Origin: an uncultured Eudoraea sp. | GTDB lineage: Bacteria; Bacteroidota; Bacteroidia; Flavobacteriales; Flavobacteriaceae | DNA length: 64,000 nucleotides | Reading direction: 5' to 3' | Assembly: GCF_947490415.1 (NCBI RefSeq) | Contig: NZ_CANLGX010000001.1 | Location: 620,001 to 684,000 of the forward strand | Shown here: positions 28,728 to 36,742 of the stretch, one piece after another | How positions within the stretch are numbered: the stretch's first letter is position 1 | How the letters are laid out: every line of letters starts with the position of its first letter | Made by a program: the position numbers and the translations under genes | The notes under the pieces: generated by a model | Database searches by the model: none | What the model saw: only the letters and a program-made list of their open reading frames with translations | What the model was told of the DNA's origin: nothing

Positions 28728-29395
28728 TAGCATCCGAAGAAATACGTAAAACCGTTTCTATTAGAATTGAAAGTATTGTCTTAAAAGGAAATCTGATCGT
28801 ACCCGCAAAAGGGACCGGTTTGGTTATTTTTTCTCATGGCAGCGGAAGCAGCCGACTAAGTCCAAGAAATAATTATGTAGCTGAAGTGCTACAGAAAAAA
28901 GGCCTGGCTACATTACTCTTTGACCTTTTGACCGAGGATGAAGACCGCATTTATGAAAACCGTTTCAATATTGATTTACTGACTATCCGCCTGATCAACG
29001 TAACGCAATGGGCACAACGGCAAAACGAAATCCACGGCTTACCCATTGGGTATTTTGGCGCAAGTACAGGAGCCGCGTCCGCATTACGGGCGGCCGCCTT
29101 TTTTGGCAAGGATATCAAGGCAGTAGTCTCAAGGGGTGGAAGACCTGATATGGCCTTGCAGGAACTCAAAAAGGTTACTGCCCCAACACTCTTAATTGTC
29201 GGTGGCTGGGACAACGTGGTCATAGAGCTCAATGAAATGGCCTATCAAAAATTACAATGCGAACGCAAATTACAGATAATACCCAAAGCAACACACTTGT
29301 TCGAAGAACCCGGCAAACTGGAAGAAGTCGCAGGCATATCGGCCAATTGGTTCGCCGCGTATCTCCTAAATAAAAAAGTTGAAAGTCATGTTTGA
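28724..29395 (+). CDS. Alpha/beta hydrolase (dienelactone hydrolase-like)
   Basis: A 223-residue alpha/beta hydrolase: oxyanion region IFSHGSGSSRLSPRN, nucleophile Ser in YFGASTGAASAL, Asp in VGGWDNVV and His in KATHLFEEPG. Family members sit next to phosphoribosyltransferase genes in stress islands of many phyla, as here, where the gene overlaps its neighbours on both sides. Substrate unknown. Confidence 0.85.
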   Translation: MIASEEIRKTVSIRIESIVLKGNLIVPAKGTGLVIFSHGSGSSRLSPRNNYVAEVLQKKGLATLLFDLLTEDEDRIYENRFNIDLLTIRLINVTQWAQRQNEIHGLPIGYFGASTGAASALRAAAFFGKDIKAVVSRGGRPDMALQELKKVTAPTLLIVGGWDNVVIELNEMAYQKLQCERKLQIIPKATHLFEEPGKLEEVAGISANWFAAYLLNKKVESHV

Positions 29396-30029
29396 AGATA
29401 GAGTCGATGCCGGAACGCAATTAGCAGAAAAACTAGTACAGTTCAAAAATAATAATGTAGTAGTGCTGGCCATCCCACGAGGAGGGCTCCCCATTGGTTC
29501 TATAATAGCAAAGACCCTAAAAGCTCCTTTGGATGTCGCCCTGACTAAAAAAATTGGTCACCCTTATCATAAGGAGTATGCTATTGGTGCGGTAAGTTTG
29601 GAAGACATGATACTTACCGATGCCATAGGAGTTAACAAAAGCTATATAGAAGAAGAAGTCTATCGGATCCGGAAAAAACTAAGAGAGCGCCATAATCAAT
29701 ATTATAGAAACCGTCCTCCCCAAAATTTAAAGAATAAAACGGTAATCATCGTAGATGACGGCATTGCTACGGGGAATACCCTTATGGCTACTGTGGAGCT
29801 TGTCAGTAAACAAAAACCAAAAAAAATAGTTGTGGCAATACCTGTGGCCCCGAGTTCCGGGATACACAAATTTGAAAACAACCCGAAAGTCGATCAAATT
29901 ATTTGTCTCCATGCTCCTTATTATTTTCAAGCTGTGGGACAGTTCTATAAAAAATTCGAACAGGTTTCTGATCAGGAAGCGATTCAGTTGTTGGAAGAAA
30001 CCGATGCAACAATGAAACCTAACCTTTGA
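29388..30029 (+). CDS. Type I phosphoribosyltransferase-like protein
   Basis: About 213 residues with the PRPP-binding loop VIIVDDGIATGNTL and the N-terminal IPRGGLPIG motif. I start at 29388 (MFEDRVDAGTQLA), overlapping the hydrolase stop by 8 nt. This stand-alone family recurs in DosR-like and heat-resistance islands; its acceptor base is not known. The gene's 3' end overlaps the converging rtcB 3' end by 11 nt. Confidence 0.88.
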   Translation: MFEDRVDAGTQLAEKLVQFKNNNVVVLAIPRGGLPIGSIIAKTLKAPLDVALTKKIGHPYHKEYAIGAVSLEDMILTDAIGVNKSYIEEEVYRIRKKLRERHNQYYRNRPPQNLKNKTVIIVDDGIATGNTLMATVELVSKQKPKKIVVAIPVAPSSGIHKFENNPKVDQIICLHAPYYFQAVGQFYKKFEQVSDQEAIQLLEETDATMKPNL

Positions 30030-31467
30030 CTACCACTACAGGTTTAAGTTTAGCTACTTTCCTGGCAATACCGGAATTACTTACGGTCTCGACCACCATA
30101 TTAACATCTTTATAGGCTACGGGCGCTTCTTCGGCTATACCCTTAAAGGAACCTGCTTCAACAAAAATGCCTTTTTCTTTGAGATTTTCTTTGAGTACCG
30201 GAGCATTTACTTGTTTCTTTGCAGCCGTCCTGGACAACCTTCTTCCCGCTCCGTGGCAACATGAACCGAAGGTCAGTTCCTTGCTTCTGGTAGTGCCGGC
30301 CAATACATAGGAACAAGTACCCATGCTTCCGGGAATAATCACGGGTTGCCCTACCGATTTATAGGATTCAGGTAATTCTTCAAACCCCGGACCGAAAGCT
30401 CTTGTAGCCCCCTTACGGTGTACAATAACCTCAACTTGCTTTCCATCGACTAAATGTCTCTCAACTTTGGCAATATTGTGCGCCACATCATACATCAGTT
30501 TAAGAGGTTCAATGTTTGGTCCAAAAATATTCTTCCAGGCGTTTCTGACCTCCCACGAAATTACTTCCCTGTTGCACCAGGCATAATTGGCCGCAGCACA
30601 CATGGCTTTGAAATAATTCTGTCCTTCTTTGGAATTGAAAGGCACGCAAGCCAATTCCCTATCGGGCACTTCAATGCCATAATTGGGCATTGCCGATATG
30701 ATTTGACGAATGTAGTCAGTGGCGACCTGATGTCCTAACCCACGGGATCCGGTGTGAATCAATATCACTACCTGACCTTTGGCCAGTCCGTAAGCTTCCG
30801 CAATGGACTCTTCATAAATCTCCGCCACATAATCCACCTCTACAAAATGGTTTCCTGAACCTATGGTGCCCAGTTGGTCAGTACCCCTTTTTTTTGCCAT
30901 ATCGGAGACCAAAGACGGATCTGCATTTTCCAACCGACCATTGCTTTCCATAAAAGCCAAATCCCTCTTTTCCCCATATCCTTTTTCAACAGCCCACTCG
31001 GCTCCTTTGAGAAGCACTTCATCCATTTCTTGCGTAGAAAGTTTAATTTGCCCGCCTTTTCCCATCCCAGAAGGGACCTGGGCATACATTTCTTTGGATA
31101 GTATCTCCAATTTATCTTTGATGTCTGCTATTTTTTGGTCGGAAGTAAGTAACCGTACCCCGCAATTGATATCATAGCCTATACCCCCTGGGGAAATTGC
31201 TCCGTCTGGATGCAAAGTGGCCGCCACGCCACCAATGGGAAAACCATATCCTTCGTGAACGTCGGGCATAACAAGGGAAGCTCCCTTTATACCGGGCAGG
31301 GATGCCACATTTACCAATTGCATAAGGGACCGATCTTCCATAATGGCGTCGAGCAAAGGTTCTGATGCCAATATCCTTGCGGGTACCCGCATATTAGGTC
31401 GGAACGCTTTGGGAATCTCCCACAAGAAGTCTTCTATTTTATGGATATCGGCTTTTTTAATTTTCAT
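30019..31467 (-). CDS. rtcB: RNA 3'-phosphate ligase RtcB
   Basis: A 482-residue GTP-dependent RNA ligase that joins 2',3'-cyclic phosphate or 3'-phosphate ends to 5'-OH ends. Motifs: YDINCGVRL (metal Cys/Asp), GSGNHF, IHTGSRGLGHQ, MYDVAHNIAKVERH, GSMGTCSYVLAG, and the guanylated His in CCHGAGRRLSR. Full family length. Its activator archease lies 3 bp upstream and a methyltransferase overlaps archease, so the three form an RNA-repair operon controlled by an Fnr-type palindrome. Confidence 0.96.
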   Translation of the reverse strand: MKIKKADIHKIEDFLWEIPKAFRPNMRVPARILASEPLLDAIMEDRSLMQLVNVASLPGIKGASLVMPDVHEGYGFPIGGVAATLHPDGAISPGGIGYDINCGVRLLTSDQKIADIKDKLEILSKEMYAQVPSGMGKGGQIKLSTQEMDEVLLKGAEWAVEKGYGEKRDLAFMESNGRLENADPSLVSDMAKKRGTDQLGTIGSGNHFVEVDYVAEIYEESIAEAYGLAKGQVVILIHTGSRGLGHQVATDYIRQIISAMPNYGIEVPDRELACVPFNSKEGQNYFKAMCAAANYAWCNREVISWEVRNAWKNIFGPNIEPLKLMYDVAHNIAKVERHLVDGKQVEVIVHRKGATRAFGPGFEELPESYKSVGQPVIIPGSMGTCSYVLAGTTRSKELTFGSCCHGAGRRLSRTAAKKQVNAPVLKENLKEKGIFVEAGSFKGIAEEAPVAYKDVNMVVETVSNSGIARKVAKLKPVVVVKG

Positions 31468-31470
31468 TTG

Positions 31471-31887
31471 TTAAATATCAAAAATGATCAGGGTTTCCCA
31501 GTCCCTGTTATTATTTTTTTGCACATCAGCCTCATGGTAAGTCACTGCCTTGATTTCCTCGTCAAAACCTTGGGCTTGTTGTCTGCCATGAATCTCTGCC
31601 CTTATCTTCGTGGTTGTCAACTCAAAAATTTTTACTTCACAAAAAATCGCTTTTTCGGAATAAGAATTAGATAGTACTTCAGATAAAAAATCAATAAGCA
31701 GGCAGGTTTCATCATGTGCCGTAAGTTCAATTTTTAACTTGACCATAAATGGGCCATTCTTATCACAAAAACCATCCCTTAAAATGTTACCCATTCCCAA
31801 TACTCCTGCAGTAAAAAGCTCTTCTAGACTGGAACCCTCTATTTTCATGCGGATATCCGCAGTGTGGGGAAGGTATCTAATCTTCAT
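31471..31887 (-). CDS. Archease, activator of RtcB
   Basis: A 138-residue archease: YLPHTADIRMKIEGSSLEELF at the start, DFLSEVLSNSYSE in the middle, and IKAVTYHEADV near the end with the metal-binding acidic residues. It speeds guanylation of RtcB and allows several turnovers. It lies between the methyltransferase (4-nt overlap) and rtcB (3-bp gap). Confidence 0.93.
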   Translation of the reverse strand: MKIRYLPHTADIRMKIEGSSLEELFTAGVLGMGNILRDGFCDKNGPFMVKLKIELTAHDETCLLIDFLSEVLSNSYSEKAIFCEVKIFELTTTKIRAEIHGRQQAQGFDEEIKAVTYHEADVQKNNNRDWETLIIFDI

Positions 31888-32522
31888 TTTTTGGTCGCTT
31901 TCACCACTAGAAAGGAACCCTCTCCAAAACCTGGTTTTGGAATTTGTATTTCCTCGATCTCGTCTAAATCACCAAAAAGGGTCTGGTTGAATTCCAGGTT
32001 TTTGAATCCTGCTTCCTTTAGCAATGTCTGTATTCGGTCTACGGTATAAAAATTGGCCTTTGCGAAGAACGTACTTCGATGGCGTTTTTCGATATATTGT
32101 TGCGCTATACTTCTATCCTTATCCAAAAACCCGATCAACACAGAACCTTCGTGTTTTAAAACCCTGTGCGCTTCGGCCAAAGCATTCTTTAAACTAGCCA
32201 AATGGCAAACGGTTACAAAAAGTACAAAATCGAATTGCAGGTCTCCGTACGGAAGGCGTTCAGCTAACACCTCAATAACCTCTATTCCCCTGTTGATGGC
32301 TTTTTCTGCCATACTCCTGGAGGGCTCTACGCCTTCTTTAATTCCTAAAGGAAGGGCAAACCTTCCGGTTCCCAAACCCACCTCAATACCTCTGATATTT
32401 TCCGGTAGTTTTAATAATTGTTCCCTAATCGCAGCAAGTTCGGAATGATAGACTTCAGAATAGTCTTCGTACCATTTCTCATATTCTTCTACGTGTCTGT
32501 CAAATATTTCTGTATGTGTCAT
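31884..32522 (-). CDS. SAM-dependent methyltransferase
   Basis: A 212-residue class I methyltransferase: SAM motif GIEVGLGTGRFALPLG, acidic end of strand 2 in GVEPSRSM, FDFVLFVTVCHLASLKNALAEA and VLKHEGSVLIGF. Similar to UbiE/type 11 enzymes. First gene of the archease-rtcB operon, so an RNA or nucleotide substrate is possible, but this is inference from position only. Confidence 0.85.
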   Translation of the reverse strand: MTHTEIFDRHVEEYEKWYEDYSEVYHSELAAIREQLLKLPENIRGIEVGLGTGRFALPLGIKEGVEPSRSMAEKAINRGIEVIEVLAERLPYGDLQFDFVLFVTVCHLASLKNALAEAHRVLKHEGSVLIGFLDKDRSIAQQYIEKRHRSTFFAKANFYTVDRIQTLLKEAGFKNLEFNQTLFGDLDEIEEIQIPKPGFGEGSFLVVKATKK

Positions 32523-32544
32523 CGTGCTTCTGTTTTTGATTCCC

Positions 32545-32587
32545 TAAATATCATGAGAATTAAGTCCAGCTGCAATGATCTATGTCA
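32545..32587 (-). promoter_or_regulatory. Fnr-type operator of the RNA-repair operon
   Basis: TGA-TCTATG-TCA at 32576-32587; minus-strand box GATATTTA (32552 to 32545), an imperfect match, sits at the standard 24-nt phase. Start codon 54 nt away. Confidence 0.6.
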
Positions 32588-32658
32588 ATAGGGGCAGCTT
32601 TTTAGAAGTAAAAAAACCAGGCCTGCGCTTAGTGCACCTGGTAAGAATGTCAACAAAA

Positions 32659-32706
32659 GATAAGGTACCGCCTAAAGGAAATTCAGCTTTTCCGCAGTAC
32701 CTTATC
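32659..32706 (-). terminator. Terminator of dodecin gene
   Basis: Long stem GATAAGGTAC / GTACCTTATC with an inner stem GGAAA / TTTCC, followed on the minus strand by TCTTTTGTT. It lies 29 bp after the dodecin stop codon. Confidence 0.7.
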
Positions 32707-32734
32707 AAACCAATCTAATTAAAGTCAACCAATT

Positions 32735-32941
32735 TTAGTGTTCCAATACTTCAAAAGTTACTTTGGTATTTACACGATATTCAGAAATCTTATTATTAGT
32801 TACAGCTACCTGCATGTCTTGCACGTAGACCGATTTGATGTCTCTCACGCTTTTTGAGACTTCGTTAATAACATTTTGTACGGCATCTTCAAAACTTTCC
32901 GTAGAATTTCCTAAAATTTCAACAACTTTTAATACTGACAT
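32735..32941 (-). CDS. Dodecin, flavin-binding storage protein
   Basis: A 68-residue dodecin: VLKVVEILGNSTESFEDAVQ, then IKSVYVQDMQVAV and a final strand YRVNTKVTFEV. Dodecins form hollow 12-mers that store flavins. Full length. Upstream a perfect -7 box TAATTTTG (33028 to 33021, minus strand) is seen but no exact TGA-N6-TCA site, so its control may differ from its neighbours. Confidence 0.92.
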   Translation of the reverse strand: MSVLKVVEILGNSTESFEDAVQNVINEVSKSVRDIKSVYVQDMQVAVTNNKISEYRVNTKVTFEVLEH

Positions 32942-33112
32942 AATTATTTGTTTTTATTAATTTATAAACTAAGTTCCTGTTCTTTAGTAATCAATAGCTG
33001 AACTTCGGTGTTTATCGCTTCAAAATTAAATTACTGATTAAGCCTCACTAGAAGTTGAATCAATCTCCCAAGAATCGAATTATTCAATACGGTATATTTT
33101 CCCTGGAAACCA

Positions 33113-34282
33113 TCAAAACCTAAAAACAGCGTTCATCGGACTTTCCTTTACGGGCATTTGTTCAGGAGGCAAAAAATACACTTCACCCCCTTGTTCAAAA
33201 GTTAGCAGAGCTGCCAAATTGGTCAATGATACATTGTTAATTTCGTTTTTCTGATCTATTGTAACTTCATTGTCCTTCTTATCATAAATGCCAAATACAT
33301 CGCCGCCTTCTTCTATAAAGAGTGTGTCAATCTTGCCATTGATAGCAGCATTAACAATGACATCTATCTCATAAGAAGTCTTCTGTGTATGGTATAATTC
33401 GTTGAACTTGTTAATCTTAGTAAACTGAGGTCGCCTAAAATATTCCTCAACCAGCGCCCAGGATTCCCGATGTCTTTCATCATCATTTTTATATTGAGGG
33501 TCTCCTGGCAAGTGCTTGTCATACAGATTGTGATGTGTATTTGCTTCTGCATACATCGCGTACAAGCGATCAGTACATGAAAGAACCAAGGGAGCCTTCG
33601 AATCTGTGGCAATTTTTTTTACGCCATCATCCAACATCCTGAAGTACCGGAACAATTCATCCTTTTCGTCTTCCTTTCCCTCTCCCTGACCATGGAACGA
33701 TGCCCCATGTGTAGCTTGCCCACTCCTGAACTGCAAATTCTTTTGTTCATAATCCGATCCAACGGCATCTTCCAGTTGTCCCGGGGCGAAATCCTCCAGA
33801 TATAAATCCTTAAAAGAGTAACGTGATGCCTGATATAGTTTTACATAATCCTGGCTAAGATCCAACAGATAGTATAGCCCATCGTTATGATATAATGGCA
33901 GCAGGGGCAAAAGATAAAAATGGCCCGCTACATAGGTTTTTGCATCGAATGATATGGGAACCATATAATATCTCATCCCCTTCTCTGAATCCAAAAAAAT
34001 AGCCAATCCATCTGAGGGGTTCCTCCACAGTTGTACCTTGTCTAAAAGCTGCTCTACAGGTTCGAGATATTCCTTTATTTCGTTCATATGCATTTGATGT
34101 TCAATCAACTTTTTCTGTACCTCGTTGATACTTTGTCTTAGCCGGGCCTGCGCTAAATGCATATTCTGTTCCTTGCCTTTTTTATCCATGGGCAGGAATA
34201 TGGAAACACAATAAAGACTGCGTGTTTCGGCTAGGGTTTCAAAGTCTTTTTTAGGCAGTGGATGTTTTTCGGAAGTATTCAT
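33113..34282 (-). CDS. baeRF-type protein (eRF1-like fold)
   Basis: A 389-residue cytosolic protein resembling the bacterial-archaeal eRF1-like (baeRF) families: an N-terminal domain with RSLYCVSIFLPMDKKG, a middle domain with HGQGEGKEDEKDELFRYFR and PLVLSCTDRLYAMYAE, and a C-terminal pelota-like part IDTLFIEEGGDVFGIYD ending LTFEQGGEVYFLPPEQMP. Such proteins are proposed to act on ribosomes under stress, parallel to ribosome hibernation or rescue. Single gene 49 nt from an Fnr-type palindrome. Confidence 0.72.
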   Translation of the reverse strand: MNTSEKHPLPKKDFETLAETRSLYCVSIFLPMDKKGKEQNMHLAQARLRQSINEVQKKLIEHQMHMNEIKEYLEPVEQLLDKVQLWRNPSDGLAIFLDSEKGMRYYMVPISFDAKTYVAGHFYLLPLLPLYHNDGLYYLLDLSQDYVKLYQASRYSFKDLYLEDFAPGQLEDAVGSDYEQKNLQFRSGQATHGASFHGQGEGKEDEKDELFRYFRMLDDGVKKIATDSKAPLVLSCTDRLYAMYAEANTHHNLYDKHLPGDPQYKNDDERHRESWALVEEYFRRPQFTKINKFNELYHTQKTSYEIDVIVNAAINGKIDTLFIEEGGDVFGIYDKKDNEVTIDQKNEINNVSLTNLAALLTFEQGGEVYFLPPEQMPVKESPMNAVFRF

Positions 34283-34299
34283 GACTCAACTATTTTGAA

Positions 34300-34342
34300 C
34301 CAAAATACCCAAATCAAAGAAAACTCAAAATGATTTTAATCA
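34300..34342 (-). promoter_or_regulatory. Fnr-type operator of baeRF gene
   Basis: TGA-TTTTAA-TCA at 34331-34342; minus-strand box TATTTTGG (34307 to 34300) starts 24 nt beyond. Start codon 49 nt away. Confidence 0.65.
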
Positions 34343-34408
34343 GTAGGTTGAAATTATTGTGATAGCCATAATGTGCAATTAACGACTTCTCATGCCAGCA
34401 ATAGGACG

Positions 34409-34792
34409 TTATTTTTTAAGTATTTTTTGCTTATTTACGTGTTTTTCAATAGTAGTTAAAAGGTCTTCAAGTTCAAAAGGTTTGGTTAGGTAATCATCCG
34501 CGCCGGCATCGATACCTGCCTTAATATCTATCTTTTCCGATTTTGCGCTGAAAAAAATAAACGGTATTCTTTTTAGATCAGGATCTTGCCCCACATGTCT
34601 AAGTACCGCAAAACCATCCATCTCCGGCATAAGAATATCACAGAGTATCAGGTCCGGGGTTTCACATTTAATCTTTTCGAGACCCGTCCTACCGTTCGAA
34701 GCGGCAGACACAAAGTAGCCCTCGAGCTGCAAAAGTTCTGCGGTATTCCCGCGAATGCCCACATCGTCTTCAATAATAAGAATGCGTGTCAT
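34409..34792 (-). CDS. Single-domain response regulator
   Basis: A receiver domain alone, about 127 residues: acidic pocket ILIIEDDVG, phospho-acceptor Asp in LILCDILMPEMDGF, Ser in FFSAKSEK and Lys in YLTKPFELEDL. No output domain. I start at 34792 (MTRILIIEDD). A partner kinase is encoded at 44815-46173 in the same island; pairing is inferred. An inverted repeat AATGTGAA/TTCACATT lies upstream. Confidence 0.9.
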   Translation of the reverse strand: MTRILIIEDDVGIRGNTAELLQLEGYFVSAASNGRTGLEKIKCETPDLILCDILMPEMDGFAVLRHVGQDPDLKRIPFIFFSAKSEKIDIKAGIDAGADDYLTKPFELEDLLTTIEKHVNKQKILKK

Positions 34793-35017
34793 AAGCAATA
34801 TGAATTGGGTTATAGAAGATACAAAAACAGTTCTTATTGAAAGAATAATCCTATCTAAAATGTGAACTTTTTTTCAAATAAGGAAAATTCACATTCTAGC
34901 CACCCTCATTCCTGTGCATCCCTTAACAAACCAGCACCATGTAAAGCATATCCCCGGCATGGAAAAAAGTGGTCTGAACTTATTTTATCCACGAAACTGC
35001 CAATGGAGAGTAAGGAA

Positions 35018-35060
35018 TGATTTATATCATTTCTGATTAGCGTCAATGTAACTTCCTTTA
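35018..35060 (+). promoter_or_regulatory. Tandem Fnr-type operators before pfkB
   Basis: Two palindromes: TGA-TTTATA-TCA (35018-35029) and TGA-TTAGCG-TCA (35034-35045), centres 16 bp apart. The first has box TTCCTTTA (35053-35060) at the standard 24-nt phase. The second lacks a good box and may modulate. Confidence 0.65.
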
Positions 35061-35093
35061 TACCAGAATTTTTAAGTAACAAACTTTGTTAAA

Positions 35094-35135
35094 ATGAAAA
35101 CTATAAAAATAGTTGTGATAGTACAGGAAAAGTAA
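35094..35135 (+). CDS. 13-codon leader frame MKTIKIVVIVQEK
   Basis: A short frame with ATG 49 nt from the second palindrome, the distance at which full genes start elsewhere in the island. It ends 25 bp before pfkB. It may be a translated leader or the stub of a deleted gene. Confidence 0.35.
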   Translation: MKTIKIVVIVQEK

Positions 35136-35160
35136 TAACGGTTAATAAATAAACATTGAA

Positions 35161-36129
35161 ATGAATAAGATTATCACCCTGACCATGAACCCTGTGGTCG
35201 ATAAAGACACCTCTGTAGCAGGCATTGTGCCCAACAAAAAGTTGCGATGCAAAGCACCTGCCTATTATGCAGGAGGTGGAGGCATCAATGTTTCAAGGGC
35301 TTTGAAGAACCTGGGTTTTGAATCGCTTTGTATGTATTTGTCGGGCGGCCCAATGGGAATCCACTTGCAACAATTAATATCCAATAATAATATCGAACAA
35401 AAAGTAGTTCCAATTGAAGGGTGGACCCGTGAAAACCTTTCCGTAACCGATACAAATACCCAATTGCAATACCGATTTGTAGTGCCGGGGCCCATCGTAA
35501 AAAAAGAAGAATGGAAGGGGGTACTGATCCTTTTGGAGGAAATTTTACAAAAAGACGATTTTTTAGTCGCCAGTGGAAAATTGCCTCCCAAAATGCCAAC
35601 TGATTTTTATGTGCAGGTCTCGAAAATCACGGATAAAAAGGAAGCGAAACTGGTGTTGGATACTTCCGGCGAAGCATTGCTCCCCAGCATGAAAGCTAAT
35701 ATTTTTCTAATGAAGCCCAACTTAGGTGAGCTGAGCACTATTCTGCATGTAGCATCCATCTCGGCTATGGAACTGGAACCTTTGGCCAAAAGGCTCCTTG
35801 AAGAAATTAGTTGTAAAGTACTCGTGGTTTCCTTAGGTGCGAAAGGTGCATTATGGGCGACCAAAAATGAAATAGAATATATTCCCGCCCCTACGGTACA
35901 TCAAAAAAGTACCATTGGCGCAGGCGACAGTATGGTCGCTGGTATGGTATTCAGCCTAACCCATGGAAAATCATTAGGGGAAGCCGTAAAATATGGCGTA
36001 GCATGTGGTACGGCCGCTACTCTTCATCCCGGCACACAACTTTGTAATAAGGAAGATGCGGACAAATTATATGAGTGGATAGAAAATAATACTGTTAAAA
36101 AAGCGAAAAAAATCCCCAAACTGATCTAG
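35161..36129 (+). CDS. pfkB: 6-phosphofructokinase II (PfkB)
   Basis: A 322-residue ribokinase-fold kinase phosphorylating fructose 6-phosphate. It tracks Escherichia coli PfkB closely: ITLTMNPVVDKDTSV, KLRCKAPAYYAGGGGINVSRAL, GWTRENLSV, YRFVVPGP, LDTSGEAL and the catalytic STIGAGDSMVAGM. C-terminal KKAKKIPKLI is a short basic tail. In dormancy-type islands this ATP-dependent isozyme supports glycolysis under oxygen limitation. Its stop codon lies inside the operator of the next transcription unit. Confidence 0.93.
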   Translation: MNKIITLTMNPVVDKDTSVAGIVPNKKLRCKAPAYYAGGGGINVSRALKNLGFESLCMYLSGGPMGIHLQQLISNNNIEQKVVPIEGWTRENLSVTDTNTQLQYRFVVPGPIVKKEEWKGVLILLEEILQKDDFLVASGKLPPKMPTDFYVQVSKITDKKEAKLVLDTSGEALLPSMKANIFLMKPNLGELSTILHVASISAMELEPLAKRLLEEISCKVLVVSLGAKGALWATKNEIEYIPAPTVHQKSTIGAGDSMVAGMVFSLTHGKSLGEAVKYGVACGTAATLHPGTQLCNKEDADKLYEWIENNTVKKAKKIPKLI

Positions 36130-36164
36130 GTCATTTGAAACCAGAAATTGACCTTGTATTTTTG
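36122..36164 (+). promoter_or_regulatory. Fnr-type operator of small RNA unit 1
   Basis: TGA-TCTAGG-TCA at 36122-36133 overlaps the pfkB stop codon; perfect box TATTTTTG at 36157-36164 begins 24 nt after its last base. Predicted start near 36169. Confidence 0.72.
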
Positions 36165-36168
36165 TGGT

Positions 36169-36381
36169 TTAGTTAAGAATAACAAAGTTCATTGAAAAAT
36201 TTACAAGCCTTACTCGGGGGAATTAAGGCTTGACAGGACGGAAGAGGCATGACGTTCCTTTAGACCATTTGAATCGCGATAGGATTTAGCTATAAATTTT
36301 GTTGAGGTCAGTGTAAGCGGTAATCGGATCAGAAAGCATCATCCGGGAAACCGGAACATTTGGGTGTTCCGGTTTCTTTTT
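36169..36381 (+). ncRNA. Candidate small RNA unit 1
   Basis: About 213 nt without a credible coding frame. From 5' to 3': AGTTCATTGAAAA (36186), hairpin CAAGCCTTA/TAAGGCTTG (36204-36232) with the 11-nt loop CTCGGGGGAAT, box TTTAGCTAT (36285), box AAGCGGT (36315), and a terminator with the 12-bp stem GAAACCGGAACA/TGTTCCGGTTTC (36347-36376) and T-run. Unit 2 has the same elements in the same order. Confidence 0.65.
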
Positions 36382-36399
36382 CAAAAAATAGTATTAACC

Positions 36400-36442
36400 T
36401 GACGAAGGTCATGTTGAACCTGGACGCCATTCCTTAGTTTAG
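36400..36442 (+). promoter_or_regulatory. Fnr-type operator of small RNA unit 2
   Basis: TGA-CGAAGG-TCA at 36400-36411; box TAGTTTAG (36435-36442), one mismatch to TAnnTTTG counting only the TTTG part, at the standard 24-nt phase. Confidence 0.68.
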
Positions 36443-36446
36443 CATC

Positions 36447-36688
36447 TTAGTTGAATGGAATAGTTCTTTGAAAATGAAGTCTGAACGACTTCTATCATGA
36501 TAAATAATAAAAACTTATTATTCGTGGGGAGTAATAAGGTCTAGCATAAGAAGGTGTCGGAAATGCCCCATGCCGTGTAATTTTAGCTATGGCCTAGCAA
36601 TAGGTTTCACTCAAAATTACGCAAAGCGGTCAAAGGTAGTTTTTACACTTTCTTGGAAACTGGAACATGCAAATGTTCCAGTTTCTTT
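36447..36688 (+). ncRNA. Candidate small RNA unit 2
   Basis: About 242 nt, related to unit 1: AGTTCTTTGAAAA (36462), an extra small hairpin GAAGTC/GACTTC (36476-36492), hairpin CTTATTA/TAATAAG (36514-36538) with the 11-nt loop TTCGTGGGGAG, TTTAGCTAT (36582), an inner repeat GTAATTTT/AAAATTAC, AAGCGGT (36624), and a terminator with the 13-bp stem GAAACTGGAACAT / ATGTTCCAGTTTC (36656-36685). Confidence 0.65.
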
Positions 36689-36695
36689 AAAGTAT

Positions 36696-36727
36696 TGATC
36701 GGCATCATTGCAAAATGGTAAAGGTCA
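36696..36727 (+). promoter_or_regulatory. Operators of small RNA unit 3
   Basis: TGA-TCGGCA-TCA at 36696-36707 and a degenerate TGG-TAAAGG-TCA at 36716-36727. The 24-nt position after the first (36731) reads TAAAGGAA, only a partial -7 box, so the start point is less sure than for units 1 and 2. Confidence 0.5.
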
Positions 36728-36742
36728 TAGTAAAGGAAATGG

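Noticed and set aside
33034-33047. Possible Fnr-type operator before dodecin
   Set aside because: TGA and TCA are separated by 7 nt, not 6, and the phase to the -7 box is wrong.
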